NCBI GenBank assembly: GCA_963796155.1
Contig: CAWCKT010000016.1
Location: forward strand, 78,266 to 142,265
DNA length: 64,000 nucleotides
Reading direction: 5' to 3'
Origin: AP-15 sp963796155
GTDB taxonomy: Bacteria > Pseudomonadota > Alphaproteobacteria > ATCC43930 > CGMCC-115725
Shown here in pieces: positions 14,642-23,135 of the stretch (position 1 is the first letter of the stretch; the number at the start of each line of letters is the position of its first letter). A program made the translations under genes and the position numbers. Under the pieces are notes generated by a model that saw only the letters and a program-made list of their open reading frames with translations, searched no databases and had not been told where the DNA came from.

Positions 14642-16119
14642 GGGGCATCGCGATTTACGCGGGGGTGCTCGCCGTCGCGTCGATCGTTTTTCTCCTCGCG
14701 CCGCAGGTCGATCTCGCAACGAGCCGTTTGTTCTACGTTCCCGGGCGCGGTTTCGTGTGGGGCGATTGGCCACCCATCCTATCCTTGTACCACGCCGTAG
14801 CCTGGATAACCTGGGGGATCCTCTCCCTTCTCGCGATAGCGGCGATGTGGCTCTTTCTCATCGGGCGGCCGCTGTGGCGATTCGATCGGAAAGCGTTGAT
14901 TTTTCTTGTCGGGTCGCTCGCTCTCGGCCCGGGAATCCTCGCCAACACCCTTCTAAAGGACCATTGGGGACGGGCGCGCCCCGTGCAGATCGAGGCGTTT
15001 GGCGGATCCCACCGCTTCACCCCGGCCCCTCTGCCGGCAGCGGAGTGCGACCACAACTGTGCTTTCGTCTCCGGTCACGCGGCGCTCGGGTTCTCGCTCG
15101 TCGCCTTCGCCTTCCTGCTCCCGCCGGGCCCCTCGCGGCGCCGTGGTGTGGCGGTCGCTCTCGGCTTTGGCGCGCTCGTCGGGCTCGGCCGTATCGCTCA
15201 AGGCGGCCACTTTCTGTCGGATGTCGTCTATGCCGGCCTGCTGGTCTATGGAACGACAGCGCTGCTCTACTGGTGGATCGTCGAATGCGACGGTCTGGCG
15301 ACGCCGCCGCTCGTCCGGTTCTATCGATCGGTGTTAAGTGATGGGGCGGCGGCATGGATTGTCGTGCGGCGCGCTGGCGCGCCGGTGACTGTTCGGTTGG
15401 CTTGCGTCGCGGCCGCAACGGCGATTCTCGTGGTGATCTCGATCGCTGCGGTCGACAGGCCGCTCGCCTTGTTTTTTCATGCTCGAGAGCCCGAACTGCG
15501 CCCGCTCTTCGACTTGACCGGGCGGCTCGGTCTGACTTACGGCTACCTGGCTATATCCGGTCTCGCCTTCGTCGCGCTGCATTGGGGCACCGCGTTGCCC
15601 CGGTTGCGGCGATTTGCCTTGCCGCTGCGTGCATTGTCGGCGGTTCCAGCGTTCCTCTTTCTGTCGATCGCCGCCTCGGGCCTCATTGTCGATGTACTGA
15701 AGGTCGTCTTTGGACGACCCCGACCAAAGCTGCTCTTCCAATCCGATGTCTATGCTTTTGCCTGGCTCGGTTGGCGCCCCGACCAGTGGTCGTTTCCCTC
15801 GGGGCACAGTGCCACGATAGTCGCACTGATGACGGCCCTCTGGTATCTTTGGCCGCAACACCTCCTCTTTTACATTCTCGTGGCGGCGATCGTGTCGGTA
15901 AGCCGGGTTGTGGTCGGCGCTCACTACCTGGGCGACACCCTCGCCGGCGGGTTGATCGCCGTACTGACCACCTGCTGTGTGGCCCAGATATTCGCCAATG
16001 CCGGCATCGATCTGGCGGCCGCGCGCCACGGCCTGAGCGTTCCGGGAGAGGCGTTGCCCTGGCCCTGCCGGCGCCTTGGCAGAGCACCCATCGGGCGGGA
16101 TCGGGCCAGTTTGAGATAA
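14638..16119 (+). CDS. Double-domain PAP2 membrane phosphatase
   Basis: 493 residues containing two complete PAP2-type phosphatase domains in one chain. Domain 1 has KDHWGRARP, VSGHAALG and GRIAQGGHFLSD. Domain 2 (from about residue 250) has KVVFGRPRP, FPSGHSATI and SRVVVGAHYLGD. The arginine, SGH and RxxxxxHxxxD signatures are intact in both. About twelve hydrophobic segments are present. Single-domain relatives dephosphorylate lipid A, undecaprenyl pyrophosphate or phosphatidylglycerol phosphate. The tandem form is unusual. Its ATG overlaps the ELM1-like stop codon, so the two are translationally coupled. Confidence 0.88.
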   Translation: MRGIAIYAGVLAVASIVFLLAPQVDLATSRLFYVPGRGFVWGDWPPILSLYHAVAWITWGILSLLAIAAMWLFLIGRPLWRFDRKALIFLVGSLALGPGILANTLLKDHWGRARPVQIEAFGGSHRFTPAPLPAAECDHNCAFVSGHAALGFSLVAFAFLLPPGPSRRRGVAVALGFGALVGLGRIAQGGHFLSDVVYAGLLVYGTTALLYWWIVECDGLATPPLVRFYRSVLSDGAAAWIVVRRAGAPVTVRLACVAAATAILVVISIAAVDRPLALFFHAREPELRPLFDLTGRLGLTYGYLAISGLAFVALHWGTALPRLRRFALPLRALSAVPAFLFLSIAASGLIVDVLKVVFGRPRPKLLFQSDVYAFAWLGWRPDQWSFPSGHSATIVALMTALWYLWPQHLLFYILVAAIVSVSRVVVGAHYLGDTLAGGLIAVLTTCCVAQIFANAGIDLAAARHGLSVPGEALPWPCRRLGRAPIGRDRASLR

Positions 16120-16202
16120 GCCTGGCGGCTGGTTGCGCGGGCGGCGACGTGTGTAGTATCGGAGACTATGCTGCTAGCTCCTTCCGAAATCGGCTCGCCA
16201 TC

Positions 16203-18143
16203 ATGGTCCTGCGCATCGAGACCTTCGATAACATTCGCGGGGGGAACACGCTCTACAAGGCGCTGACTCACCCGCGTGCCGCGCGATCAGGCCGGGCGCT
16301 GGTCGGCGCCCTGATGCACAATGCGCCGGTTGCCGTCTACGATCCGAGCGGGGCTGCCGAGGCCTTCAATGAGATCTTCTGCCTCGACGGGGTCGAGATC
16401 GCCGGCACCTATGTCCAACAAGTGTCTCGGATCGGCGACAAGGTCCTCCGTCGCCCAGCAGCATCGGTGACTGAACTCGCTGGCTCGTGTGCCCGCTCGG
16501 TGTTCGTTGCCGCTTTCGATGCAGAGCGCATGATCGCGCAGCTCCAGCCTTATCTGCCCGACGGCGCGCAGACCTTCAGCCTCGACGCCCTGCGAATCCC
16601 GGCCGATCGCCTGACCAACCGCCGCGCTTATTTGGATCCGCTTAATTTCGCCACCAACTTTGCTTTTTTCCGCGATGCGGACGGATTGCATACGCGGCTC
16701 ATCACGGCGAATTACTGGCCCGGCTACGGCGCCGGAACGGTCACCTGCTGGATAACGCTGTTCGCCGGTGATGGTGAGATCCTCGCCGAGTGGTGCGAGA
16801 GCCTCGGGCCGCTCGCGAGCGCGGTCATTCTCGACAGCCGCGAAATCCGGGCGCGCTTTCGCCTCCCCGAATTTTGCGGTCAGCTGTTTCTCCACATCGT
16901 CGGAGCAGCCGGGCACGACGTGGTCAAATACGCCCTCGATACATTTGGCGATGCCTGCGCTAATGTCGCTGGTGGCGATCGCGCAGGTTCGGATTGCTCG
17001 CTGTCGTGCACGCATGACGCGAACGCATGGCCCGCGGACCGCTATGCGGGCCTCCCTGCGCCTGCCCCGGGCGAGCAGGTCGTGCTCTGGGTTCAGAACA
17101 GCCATCCCATCCCGGTTTCGCCATTTGACATCGGGGTCAACCCGATGGGCGAGGAGCGCGTGGTCCCGATTGGCGAGGCGATCGCACCTTTTGCGACCTG
17201 CGCGGTCGACATCGGCAAACTCCTCCCCGATCTTGCCTGGCCCAGTCAGGTCGAGCTACGCGCGGGCAAGCACATGGTCCGACCGCGCTACGAGGTGCTC
17301 GAGCGGGGCCGCCGTCGTATCGCTCATGTCAATGTCGAACGTGCCGACTTGCCGCCCGATCCCGATCTCGCGAGTCTCGAAGGCACCCTCGGCAAAGGCT
17401 ATCTGCTGCCTGCCCCGATCTTGCCGCTCGGCGAATGGCGGACTTCGGTTCTGCCGACGCCGATGGCGGTCCGTCAAACCGAGTTGCCAATTGCAGCGCT
17501 GGTTTACGATCCGGAGGGAAACGAGATCGTGCGCCGTCCCCTCGGGCGAGTGCCGCGGGCACACCGGACGGCGCTCGATCTGGACGAGGTCCCGGGAATC
17601 GAAGCTCTCCGCGGCGGCTATGGCCATGTCGAGCTGGTCTACGACTTTGCCGCGGGGGGCCAGGCCGACGGATGGCTTCACGCTCTGTTCCGCTATCGAC
17701 ACCGGCGCAGCAATCATGCCGCTGAAACCAGCTTTGGAGCGCATGTCTTCAACACGATTCTGACCTATCGCGACGAGCCGCAATCCTACGGCGGGCGGCC
17801 CCCGGGATTGTCGACCCGGTTGTTCCTCAGGCTGGGCTCGGGCGGCTACGACACGTTATGCCAGCTGATCTACCCCGCGTCGCGCCGATGGCGGCCGACG
17901 AGCGCGACCGAGATCGTTCTTCACGACGGCGACGGTCGGGAGGTTGCTCGGACGAGTTTGGCGATTCCCTGCTCGGGCTCGCGGCTCTGGTATTATCACG
18001 ATGCTTTTGATGCGGCGACACGAGCGCGCGCCGGGGCGGGTGCCCATGTCACGATCCGCGACACGACCTGCCGCCTCTTCGGCTATCACGGACTCGTTGG
18101 TCGCGGCGGCTCCTTCAGCCTCGACCACATGTTCGGGTTTTGA
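16203..18143 (+). CDS. Large protein of unknown function, 646 residues
   Basis: I do not recognise this family. The frame is open from 15354, but that part lies over the PAP2 gene, and the ATG at 16203 (MVLRIETFDNIRGG) is the first outside it. The protein has no signal peptide and no membrane segment. Its composition is rich in short beta-type stretches, Pro, Arg and aromatic residues. The C-terminal third contains LSTRLFLRLGSGGYDTLCQL and SGSRLWYYHDAFD, suggesting a carbohydrate- or lipid-related beta fold, but this is a guess. It follows the envelope genes by 84 bases and precedes trxB. Codon use resembles its neighbours. Confidence 0.75.
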   Translation: MVLRIETFDNIRGGNTLYKALTHPRAARSGRALVGALMHNAPVAVYDPSGAAEAFNEIFCLDGVEIAGTYVQQVSRIGDKVLRRPAASVTELAGSCARSVFVAAFDAERMIAQLQPYLPDGAQTFSLDALRIPADRLTNRRAYLDPLNFATNFAFFRDADGLHTRLITANYWPGYGAGTVTCWITLFAGDGEILAEWCESLGPLASAVILDSREIRARFRLPEFCGQLFLHIVGAAGHDVVKYALDTFGDACANVAGGDRAGSDCSLSCTHDANAWPADRYAGLPAPAPGEQVVLWVQNSHPIPVSPFDIGVNPMGEERVVPIGEAIAPFATCAVDIGKLLPDLAWPSQVELRAGKHMVRPRYEVLERGRRRIAHVNVERADLPPDPDLASLEGTLGKGYLLPAPILPLGEWRTSVLPTPMAVRQTELPIAALVYDPEGNEIVRRPLGRVPRAHRTALDLDEVPGIEALRGGYGHVELVYDFAAGGQADGWLHALFRYRHRRSNHAAETSFGAHVFNTILTYRDEPQSYGGRPPGLSTRLFLRLGSGGYDTLCQLIYPASRRWRPTSATEIVLHDGDGREVARTSLAIPCSGSRLWYYHDAFDAATRARAGAGAHVTIRDTTCRLFGYHGLVGRGGSFSLDHMFGF

Positions 18144-18211
18144 TCCGGGTCCTTTCCGCCGCATCCCGGAAGAATGATATAAGTGGCAGATCAATCAACC
18201 GGGTGCCCGTC

Positions 18212-19183
18212 ATGTCTGAGCGTCATCACAGCAGGGTGCTGATCATCGGCGCGGGACCGGCCGGGTACACCGCGGCGATCTATGCCGCGCGGGCTAATTT
18301 GCAGCCCCTCCTCCTGGCCGGGCTGCAACCGGGCGGTCAGATGACCATCACGACCGACGTCGAGAACTACCCCGGCTTTGCTGACATCATTCAGGGCCCG
18401 TGGCTGATGGAGCAGATGCGCCAGCAGGCCGAACACGTAGGCACGAGAATTATCCTCGACCTGATCGCGAGCCTCGATCTCGGGCGCCGCCCCTTTGTCG
18501 CCACCGGCGATTTGGGGGATCTTTATGTCGGCGATTCTCTGATCCTCGCAACCGGCGCCCAGGCTCGCTGGCTCGGCTTACCGAGCGAAGAACTCTACCG
18601 CGGCTTTGGGGTCTCGGCATGCGCGACCTGCGACGGATTCTTCTTCCGCGGTAAGGATGTTGTGGTGGTCGGGGGCGGCAACACCGCGGTCGAGGAGGCG
18701 ATCTATCTGACGAACCACGCGCATCGGGTGACGCTCATTCATCGCCGCGACACGCTGCGGGCCGAGAAAATCCTGCAAGACCGGTTATTCCGCAACCCCA
18801 AGATCGACATCGTCTGGGACAGCGTGGTCGAGGAGATCCTCGGCCTGCCCGAGCCGCCGACCGTCACCGGGATCCGCCTGCGCAACGTGCGCACCGGCAT
18901 CCTGAGCGAGCATGCCTGCGATGGCGTATTCATTGCGATCGGGCACACACCGGTAACCGGGTTGGTCGCCGGACAGCTGCCGCTGGACCCGGAAGGCTAC
19001 GTCATCGCCCGCCCAGATTCGACCGAAACTGCGATCCCAGGGGTCTTCGCCGCGGGCGACGTCAGGGACAAGGTCTTTCGTCAGGCGGTCACCGCCGCCG
19101 GGATGGGTTGTATGGCTGCGCTCGAGGCGGAGAAGTTTCTCGCGACGCAGGAGGACGCGGTAAGCATGCGCGCTGCGGAATAG
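18212..19183 (+). CDS. trxB: Thioredoxin-disulfide reductase
   Basis: FAD/NADPH enzyme that keeps thioredoxin reduced. The N-terminal FAD site IIGAGPAGYTAAIYAARANL, the redox-active CATC in SACATCDGFF, the NADPH site VVVGGGNTAVEEA, the HRRDTLRAEK phosphate-binding arginines and the closing GVFAAGDVRD all fit TrxB. The frame opens earlier, at 18140, but ATG 18212 (MSERHHSRVLIIG) matches the family start and gives 323 residues. The following LysR gene is a frequent neighbour of trxB in alphaproteobacteria. Confidence 0.96.
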   Translation: MSERHHSRVLIIGAGPAGYTAAIYAARANLQPLLLAGLQPGGQMTITTDVENYPGFADIIQGPWLMEQMRQQAEHVGTRIILDLIASLDLGRRPFVATGDLGDLYVGDSLILATGAQARWLGLPSEELYRGFGVSACATCDGFFFRGKDVVVVGGGNTAVEEAIYLTNHAHRVTLIHRRDTLRAEKILQDRLFRNPKIDIVWDSVVEEILGLPEPPTVTGIRLRNVRTGILSEHACDGVFIAIGHTPVTGLVAGQLPLDPEGYVIARPDSTETAIPGVFAAGDVRDKVFRQAVTAAGMGCMAALEAEKFLATQEDAVSMRAAE

Positions 19184-19229
19184 CAGGCGAGCGCCGAGCT
19201 GGTCGAGGGGTGCTCCAGGGGAAACGGGG

Positions 19230-20123
19230 ATGGACTGGGACAAGTTGCGGGTATTCCATGCGGTGGCCGAGGCGGGCAGCTTCACGCATGCTGGCGAGTC
19301 GCTGAATCTCAGCCAATCTGCCGTCAGCCGGCAGATCAGCGCGCTCGAGGAAAGCTTGAGTGTCCCGCTGTTCCACCGCCACGCCCGCGGGCTGATCCTG
19401 ACCGAGCAGGGGGAACTCCTGTTTCGCACCGCGCGCGATGTGTTCGCCAAGCTGTCGATGGCGGAAGGCATGATCTCCGAATCGAAGGACCGGCCCAAAG
19501 GGCCGCTCAAGATCCAAACAACGGTCGCCTTCGGCTCGACCTGGTTGACGCCGCGGATCCGGGAATTCCTCGATCTCTACCCCGAGATCCAGGTCAGCCT
19601 GGTGGTCGATGATTCCGAGCTCGATCTGTCAATGCGAGAAGCCGATGTAGCGATTCGCATGGCGCCGCCACGCCAGCCGGACCTGATCCAGCGTCACCTC
19701 GTCAGCGTCCAGGTCCACGTCTACGCGGGCGCGGACTACGTCAAGAAGCACGGCGTGCCGCAAAAGCCCGAGGACCTGGACAAGCACCGGCTGATCGTCT
19801 ATGGCGAGGACGCGCGCCCGCCGGTGCAGAACGTCAACTGGCTGCTCGATGCCGGCACCAGGCCCGGACAGGAACGCAAGCCGATCCTCACGGTCAACAA
19901 TTTTTACGGCATGCTGCGCGCCGTTGTCAGTGGGCTGGGGATCTCTGCACTGCCTGATTTCATGGCCAATGAAACCCCCGACCTCGTGCGCGTGTTGCCT
20001 GAACTGACCGGTCCGCCGGTCGAGGCTTATTTCGTCTATCCCGAAGAGCTGCGCTCCTCAAAGCGCATCAGCGTCTTTCGAGATTTTCTGCTGCGTAAGG
20101 TAGCGGAGACCCGGCTCAGCTGA
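19230..20123 (+). CDS. LysR-family transcriptional regulator
   Basis: 297 residues. The winged helix-turn-helix is at residues 1-65 (FHAVAEAGSFTHAGESLNLSQSAVSRQISALE). A periplasmic-binding-type effector domain runs from about residue 90 to the end. It starts 46 bases after trxB in the same direction and may be co-transcribed with it. LysR proteins usually bind their own promoter region; no T-N11-A site was singled out. The effector is unknown. Thiol metabolism is a contextual guess only. Confidence 0.93.
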   Translation: MDWDKLRVFHAVAEAGSFTHAGESLNLSQSAVSRQISALEESLSVPLFHRHARGLILTEQGELLFRTARDVFAKLSMAEGMISESKDRPKGPLKIQTTVAFGSTWLTPRIREFLDLYPEIQVSLVVDDSELDLSMREADVAIRMAPPRQPDLIQRHLVSVQVHVYAGADYVKKHGVPQKPEDLDKHRLIVYGEDARPPVQNVNWLLDAGTRPGQERKPILTVNNFYGMLRAVVSGLGISALPDFMANETPDLVRVLPELTGPPVEAYFVYPEELRSSKRISVFRDFLLRKVAETRLS

Positions 20124-20223
20124 TCTCCGTGGGCCGTCGAACAAATCTTGAAGGGTATCCCCACGAGCGTTGCAGTTTTTGCAGACGAGCCAGAAGAAAT
20201 CCCCGGTGGTGGTCGCCCGCGGA

Positions 20224-20397
20224 ATGCTCCATGTTAAGCATGCGTTGCGGCGCAACGAGTTTCCGTCGGCGGTTCCAGCCGGCATAGGTTTCCGGGACTT
20301 GTGCCCGGAAAGAGGGTCTGCGGACCCTCGCGTCTCCCAGACGTGAAGCCTCCCTGTTCAAACTTGGCCGGAACTTTGGTTCCGGCCAATTTCTTTT
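20224..20397 (+). ncRNA. Serial-hairpin RNA candidate
   Basis: Between lysR and an amidohydrolase gene there is a run of perfect or near-perfect local stems on the plus strand: 20243-20257 (6 bp, loop GGC), 20265-20283 (6 bp including one G-U), 20289-20311 (8 bp), 20312-20329 (7 bp, tetraloop TGCG), 20331-20343 (5 bp) and 20364-20389 (11 bp). The last is followed by a T-rich tract. A further ATGCT/AGCAT pair lies at 20224-20241. No ORF explains it. It may be a small RNA, a processed 3' UTR of lysR, or a leader. I do not recognise a known family. 6S RNA was considered and not supported. Confidence 0.5.
20364..20397 (+). terminator. Intrinsic terminator of the hairpin RNA / lysR unit
   Basis: An 11-bp GC-rich stem (20364-20374 with 20379-20389), a four-base TTTG loop, then TTTCTTTT from 20390. 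It has the form of a rho-independent terminator on the plus strand. It lies about 240 bases after the lysR stop, so it probably ends the intergenic RNA. Confidence 0.75.
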
Positions 20398-20580
20398 GGG
20401 AAAAGCCGGTTCGGCTGCTTCCATGTTGGGAAATCCGCCGGGCCAACCCGGCGTTCTCGATTGCGTGCAAATCCGAATGGATCGAAGCTAAACTCGACAT
20501 CCCGTTCTCGAGATGGACCGGCTGTATGCGTGACACCCCATTACGGCCGATCCGCTGAGGCACGTGGAAAGGAGGACGAT

Positions 20581-21792
20581 ATGAAAGAGGGGTACCGGTT
20601 CGTCGATTGCGACATGCACATCATGGAGCCGATCGATCTCTTCGATAAATACCTCGATCCGGTATTCAAGCCGCGTGTCACATCATCCACGCGGCCGACC
20701 AACTCCGGTAGCACCGGGATGCGCCGCCGACCGCTGTGGTTCTTCGACGGGTCGCCGATCAGCAACGACGGCAACATCTCGCAGTACAACCGAATCCGTG
20801 GACCCCTCGTTTCCGCCCGCGCCAACACAAACGTCATGTTCGCCGTCGAGCGCGGGTACGACGCCGAGGCTCAAGTCATGGGCATGGAGATGGAAGGAAT
20901 CGACATCGCCGTGCTGTTCCCCACGGTGGGGCTGTCGTTTCTCGCCCGTGACAACATGGATCCGCAACTATCGGCCGCGATCTGCCGGGCTTACAACGAC
21001 TGGCTGCACGATTTCTGCCAGCACAGCCCCGACCAGCTGAAGATGGCCGCGATGCTCCCGATCCACGATGTCAACCTCGCCTGCCAGGAACTCGACCGTT
21101 GCGTCCGTGACTACGGCGCCGTCGGAGCCTTTGTGCGGCCCAACTATGTCAACGGTCGCTACTGGCACTCCACTTACTGGGACCCGCTCTACGGCCTGCT
21201 CCAGGACCTGAATGTCCCGCTGTGCTTTCACGAGGGAACCGGATCGTACTATTCGACGATCGAGCCGCGCTTCGGCGAGAACCGCTTCATGCGCCACGTG
21301 GCGAGCCACTCGACCGAGATGCAGCTCGCCCTGATCGCGCTGATGTTGGGCGGCATCTTGGAATTCTATCCGCGGCTCAAGGTGGCATTCCTCGAAGCAC
21401 AAAGCTGGTGGGTTCCAGGGCTGCTGGGACGCATCGAATGGGACCTTCGGCAGCACCGTGACGCCGACGCGCCCTATCTCAAGCTCTCGCCTTTCGAGTA
21501 TTGGCAACGCAACTGCTTCTCGGCGATCGAGAGCGGCGAGCGCGAGGTCGGGTCGGTCGCCGAGCTTCTCGGAGGGGCCGACAACATCTGCGTGTCGACC
21601 GATTTCCCGCATTTCGACTCGAGCTTCCCCGAGGTGTCGAAGCGAGTGTTGAACAATCCGAGCATTACGCCCGAGACCGCCGGCAAGATCCTGTACGGCG
21701 GTGCTCGCCTTTACGGCTTCACCCAGGCTGACTTCGAAAAAGCCGATATGGCCGCCAAGCGTCGGGACAATCTGCACGCGGCGCGGGCGTAG
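20581..21792 (+). CDS. Amidohydrolase_2 family metal-dependent hydrolase
   Basis: 403 residues. The N-terminal FVDCDMHIMEP gives the D-x-H metal motif of the TIM-barrel amidohydrolase 2 family. Other conserved features are VLFPTVGLSF, CRAYNDWLHDFC, LCFHEGTGSYY (metal His) and the late STDFPHFDSSFPE motif with the catalytic Asp. Relatives are decarboxylases or hydrolases of aromatic or carbonyl substrates; the substrate here is unknown. The frame opens at 20461, but AAAGGAGG 5 bases before ATG 20581 fixes the start. A paralogue lies at 62863-63984. Confidence 0.9.
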   Translation: MKEGYRFVDCDMHIMEPIDLFDKYLDPVFKPRVTSSTRPTNSGSTGMRRRPLWFFDGSPISNDGNISQYNRIRGPLVSARANTNVMFAVERGYDAEAQVMGMEMEGIDIAVLFPTVGLSFLARDNMDPQLSAAICRAYNDWLHDFCQHSPDQLKMAAMLPIHDVNLACQELDRCVRDYGAVGAFVRPNYVNGRYWHSTYWDPLYGLLQDLNVPLCFHEGTGSYYSTIEPRFGENRFMRHVASHSTEMQLALIALMLGGILEFYPRLKVAFLEAQSWWVPGLLGRIEWDLRQHRDADAPYLKLSPFEYWQRNCFSAIESGEREVGSVAELLGGADNICVSTDFPHFDSSFPEVSKRVLNNPSITPETAGKILYGGARLYGFTQADFEKADMAAKRRDNLHAARA

Positions 21793-21840
21793 ATTTAGGG
21801 CGATCCCTGCTGGCGCGGGTGCGAGCCTCGACGAAGGGAG

Positions 21841-22002
21841 TTATTGAGCGACCGCCCAGAGTGGCAGCAAGATCGCCGCCCAGCCGAGCACCGACAACGT
21901 GACCATGCACATCATCGCGGCCCGCACGGAGAGTGGATTCTGAGCACCGGTCTCCGCCTCGAGCGGCGTAGAGGAATGCGGAAGGCTGTGAAACGCAAGC
22001 AC
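21841..22002 (-). CDS. Small membrane protein, 53 residues
   Basis: A short minus-strand frame with GTG start at 22000-22002 and TAA at 21841-21843. GAGGG lies about 8 bases upstream of the GTG. The N-terminal half is polar. The C-terminal half is one clear membrane helix (MCMVTLSVLGWAAILLPLW) ending AVAQ. It is too short for ordinary ORF cut-offs. It lies between convergent genes, and an opposing frame on the plus strand looks less protein-like. No family was recognised. Confidence 0.45.
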   Translation of the reverse strand: MLAFHSLPHSSTPLEAETGAQNPLSVRAAMMCMVTLSVLGWAAILLPLWAVAQ

Positions 22003-22040
22003 GGTATCACCCTCAAATCGATCGAATGAAATCTCCCATG

Positions 22041-22424
22041 TCAGGCGTTAAGATCTGGTGAACCGGGTCGGGATCGCAGCGGCCAGGCAAAACTGAGCTC
22101 ATGACCGTCGGGATCGGTCAGGTGGAAAAAGCGCTCGCCCCACTCTGCGTCACGCGGTGCGGTGTCCGGCAGGCAGCCCGCGGCGACCAGCCGCGAATAG
22201 AGCGCGTCGACCTCGAACTCGTAGAAGATCACCCGCCCCCACCAGGACCAGTGGCGATCGCGTGGCTGAGCGGTCAAGTTGAGGAAATTACCGCCCGCGC
22301 GAAAACTGGTGAATGCCGCGTCCTCGCCGCCGTAGAGCAGCTGAAATCCCAGCATGCGGTAAAACCGGACGGCGCGCCGCATGTCGTGGGTGGCGAGCGT
22401 GACGGCGCTGATGCTCTCGATCAT
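22041..22424 (-). CDS. VOC family protein (glyoxalase/dioxygenase fold)
   Basis: 127 residues from ATG 22424 (MIESISAVTLATHDM); an upstream in-frame ATG at 22451 would add nine. The two beta-alpha-beta-beta-beta halves of the vicinal oxygen chelate fold are visible: MRRAVRFYRMLGFQLLYGG at the start and RFFHLTDPDGHELSFAWPL at the end. The latter supplies a typical metal Glu. The pattern favours a glyoxalase-like or bleomycin-resistance-like protein. The substrate is unknown. Confidence 0.88.
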   Translation of the reverse strand: MIESISAVTLATHDMRRAVRFYRMLGFQLLYGGEDAAFTSFRAGGNFLNLTAQPRDRHWSWWGRVIFYEFEVDALYSRLVAAGCLPDTAPRDAEWGERFFHLTDPDGHELSFAWPLRSRPGSPDLNA

Positions 22425-22459
22425 GGCGAACCACCGCAATTCCCGTGACAAAACCCCGA

Positions 22460-22930
22460 TTATGGGACGGTCGAGCCGGACCCCCGCCTGCGCTGCTCGC
22501 CATCGGAAATCAGCCAGTACAGGCCTCCCAGAGCGAGCGCAAGACCGCCAAGTCCCAGCAGGGTCTCGACGCTCGCCGCTGCGTAGTCCAACAGAACGAG
22601 CTTCCGGGCGAGCACAATGATCGTAATGAGCACGATAATGCGAACTTGAATGGCGCCCGACCTTTGCCGCATCGCCAGGACGATCGAGTGATTGAATTCC
22701 AGCAGGATTACCACGGTAAGGATCAGCCCGAAGGTGTCCTTTAGCGCTCCGGTTTCCATGAACGTTATCCCCGAGCGAAAATCGTCGGCCAAAGTGATCG
22801 CCACGAAGATTATCGAGTAAACGATAATTATCGAAATAATAAAAACCAGAATCCCGGAGATAATCAGCTCGAACAATTCATATAGGGTACGGCTTCCGGC
22901 CTGTTTTCTGAGCGTGTCCAGTCGCAACAT
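22460..22930 (-). CDS. PsiE-like membrane protein
   Basis: 156 residues from ATG 22930 (MLRLDTLRKQAG). The frame continues upstream to 23047 without family character. Four hydrophobic segments are visible, with the pattern LYELFELIISGILVFIISII, TFGLILTVVILLEFNHSIV, IIVLITIIVLARKLVLLDY and a C-terminal helix. The charged LLEFNHS and RKLVLLD motifs fit the phosphate-starvation-inducible PsiE family, whose function is unknown. It sits 36 bases upstream of the VOC gene on the same strand. Confidence 0.85.
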   Translation of the reverse strand: MLRLDTLRKQAGSRTLYELFELIISGILVFIISIIIVYSIIFVAITLADDFRSGITFMETGALKDTFGLILTVVILLEFNHSIVLAMRQRSGAIQVRIIVLITIIVLARKLVLLDYAAASVETLLGLGGLALALGGLYWLISDGEQRRRGSGSTVP

Positions 22931-23135
22931 GGGCGCCTCCGTTGACCGAATTGCGGTAAACCGGTGTGCTCTGGTTGGGCACTGTGCCATGCCTGTTACG
23001 GAGGACCAAGTCGAGGGCTGTTCCGTTATTAGGAACCGGGTGTCCACACTGGACAGGGCGACATCGCTCGCTCATCCTGCCTGCCGGCCCATCGCCTCGA
23101 TGGCGATGGCGGCTCACATTTCCGCGGAGGCAGGA

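Noticed and set aside
15354..16202. N-terminal extension of the 646-residue unknown protein
   Set aside because: It lies entirely over the second PAP2 domain in another frame and has Arg-rich shadow composition; ATG 16203 is the realistic start.
20224..20397. 6S RNA
   Set aside because: The region is a chain of short local hairpins rather than one long rod with a central bubble, and I could not find the paired 5' half.
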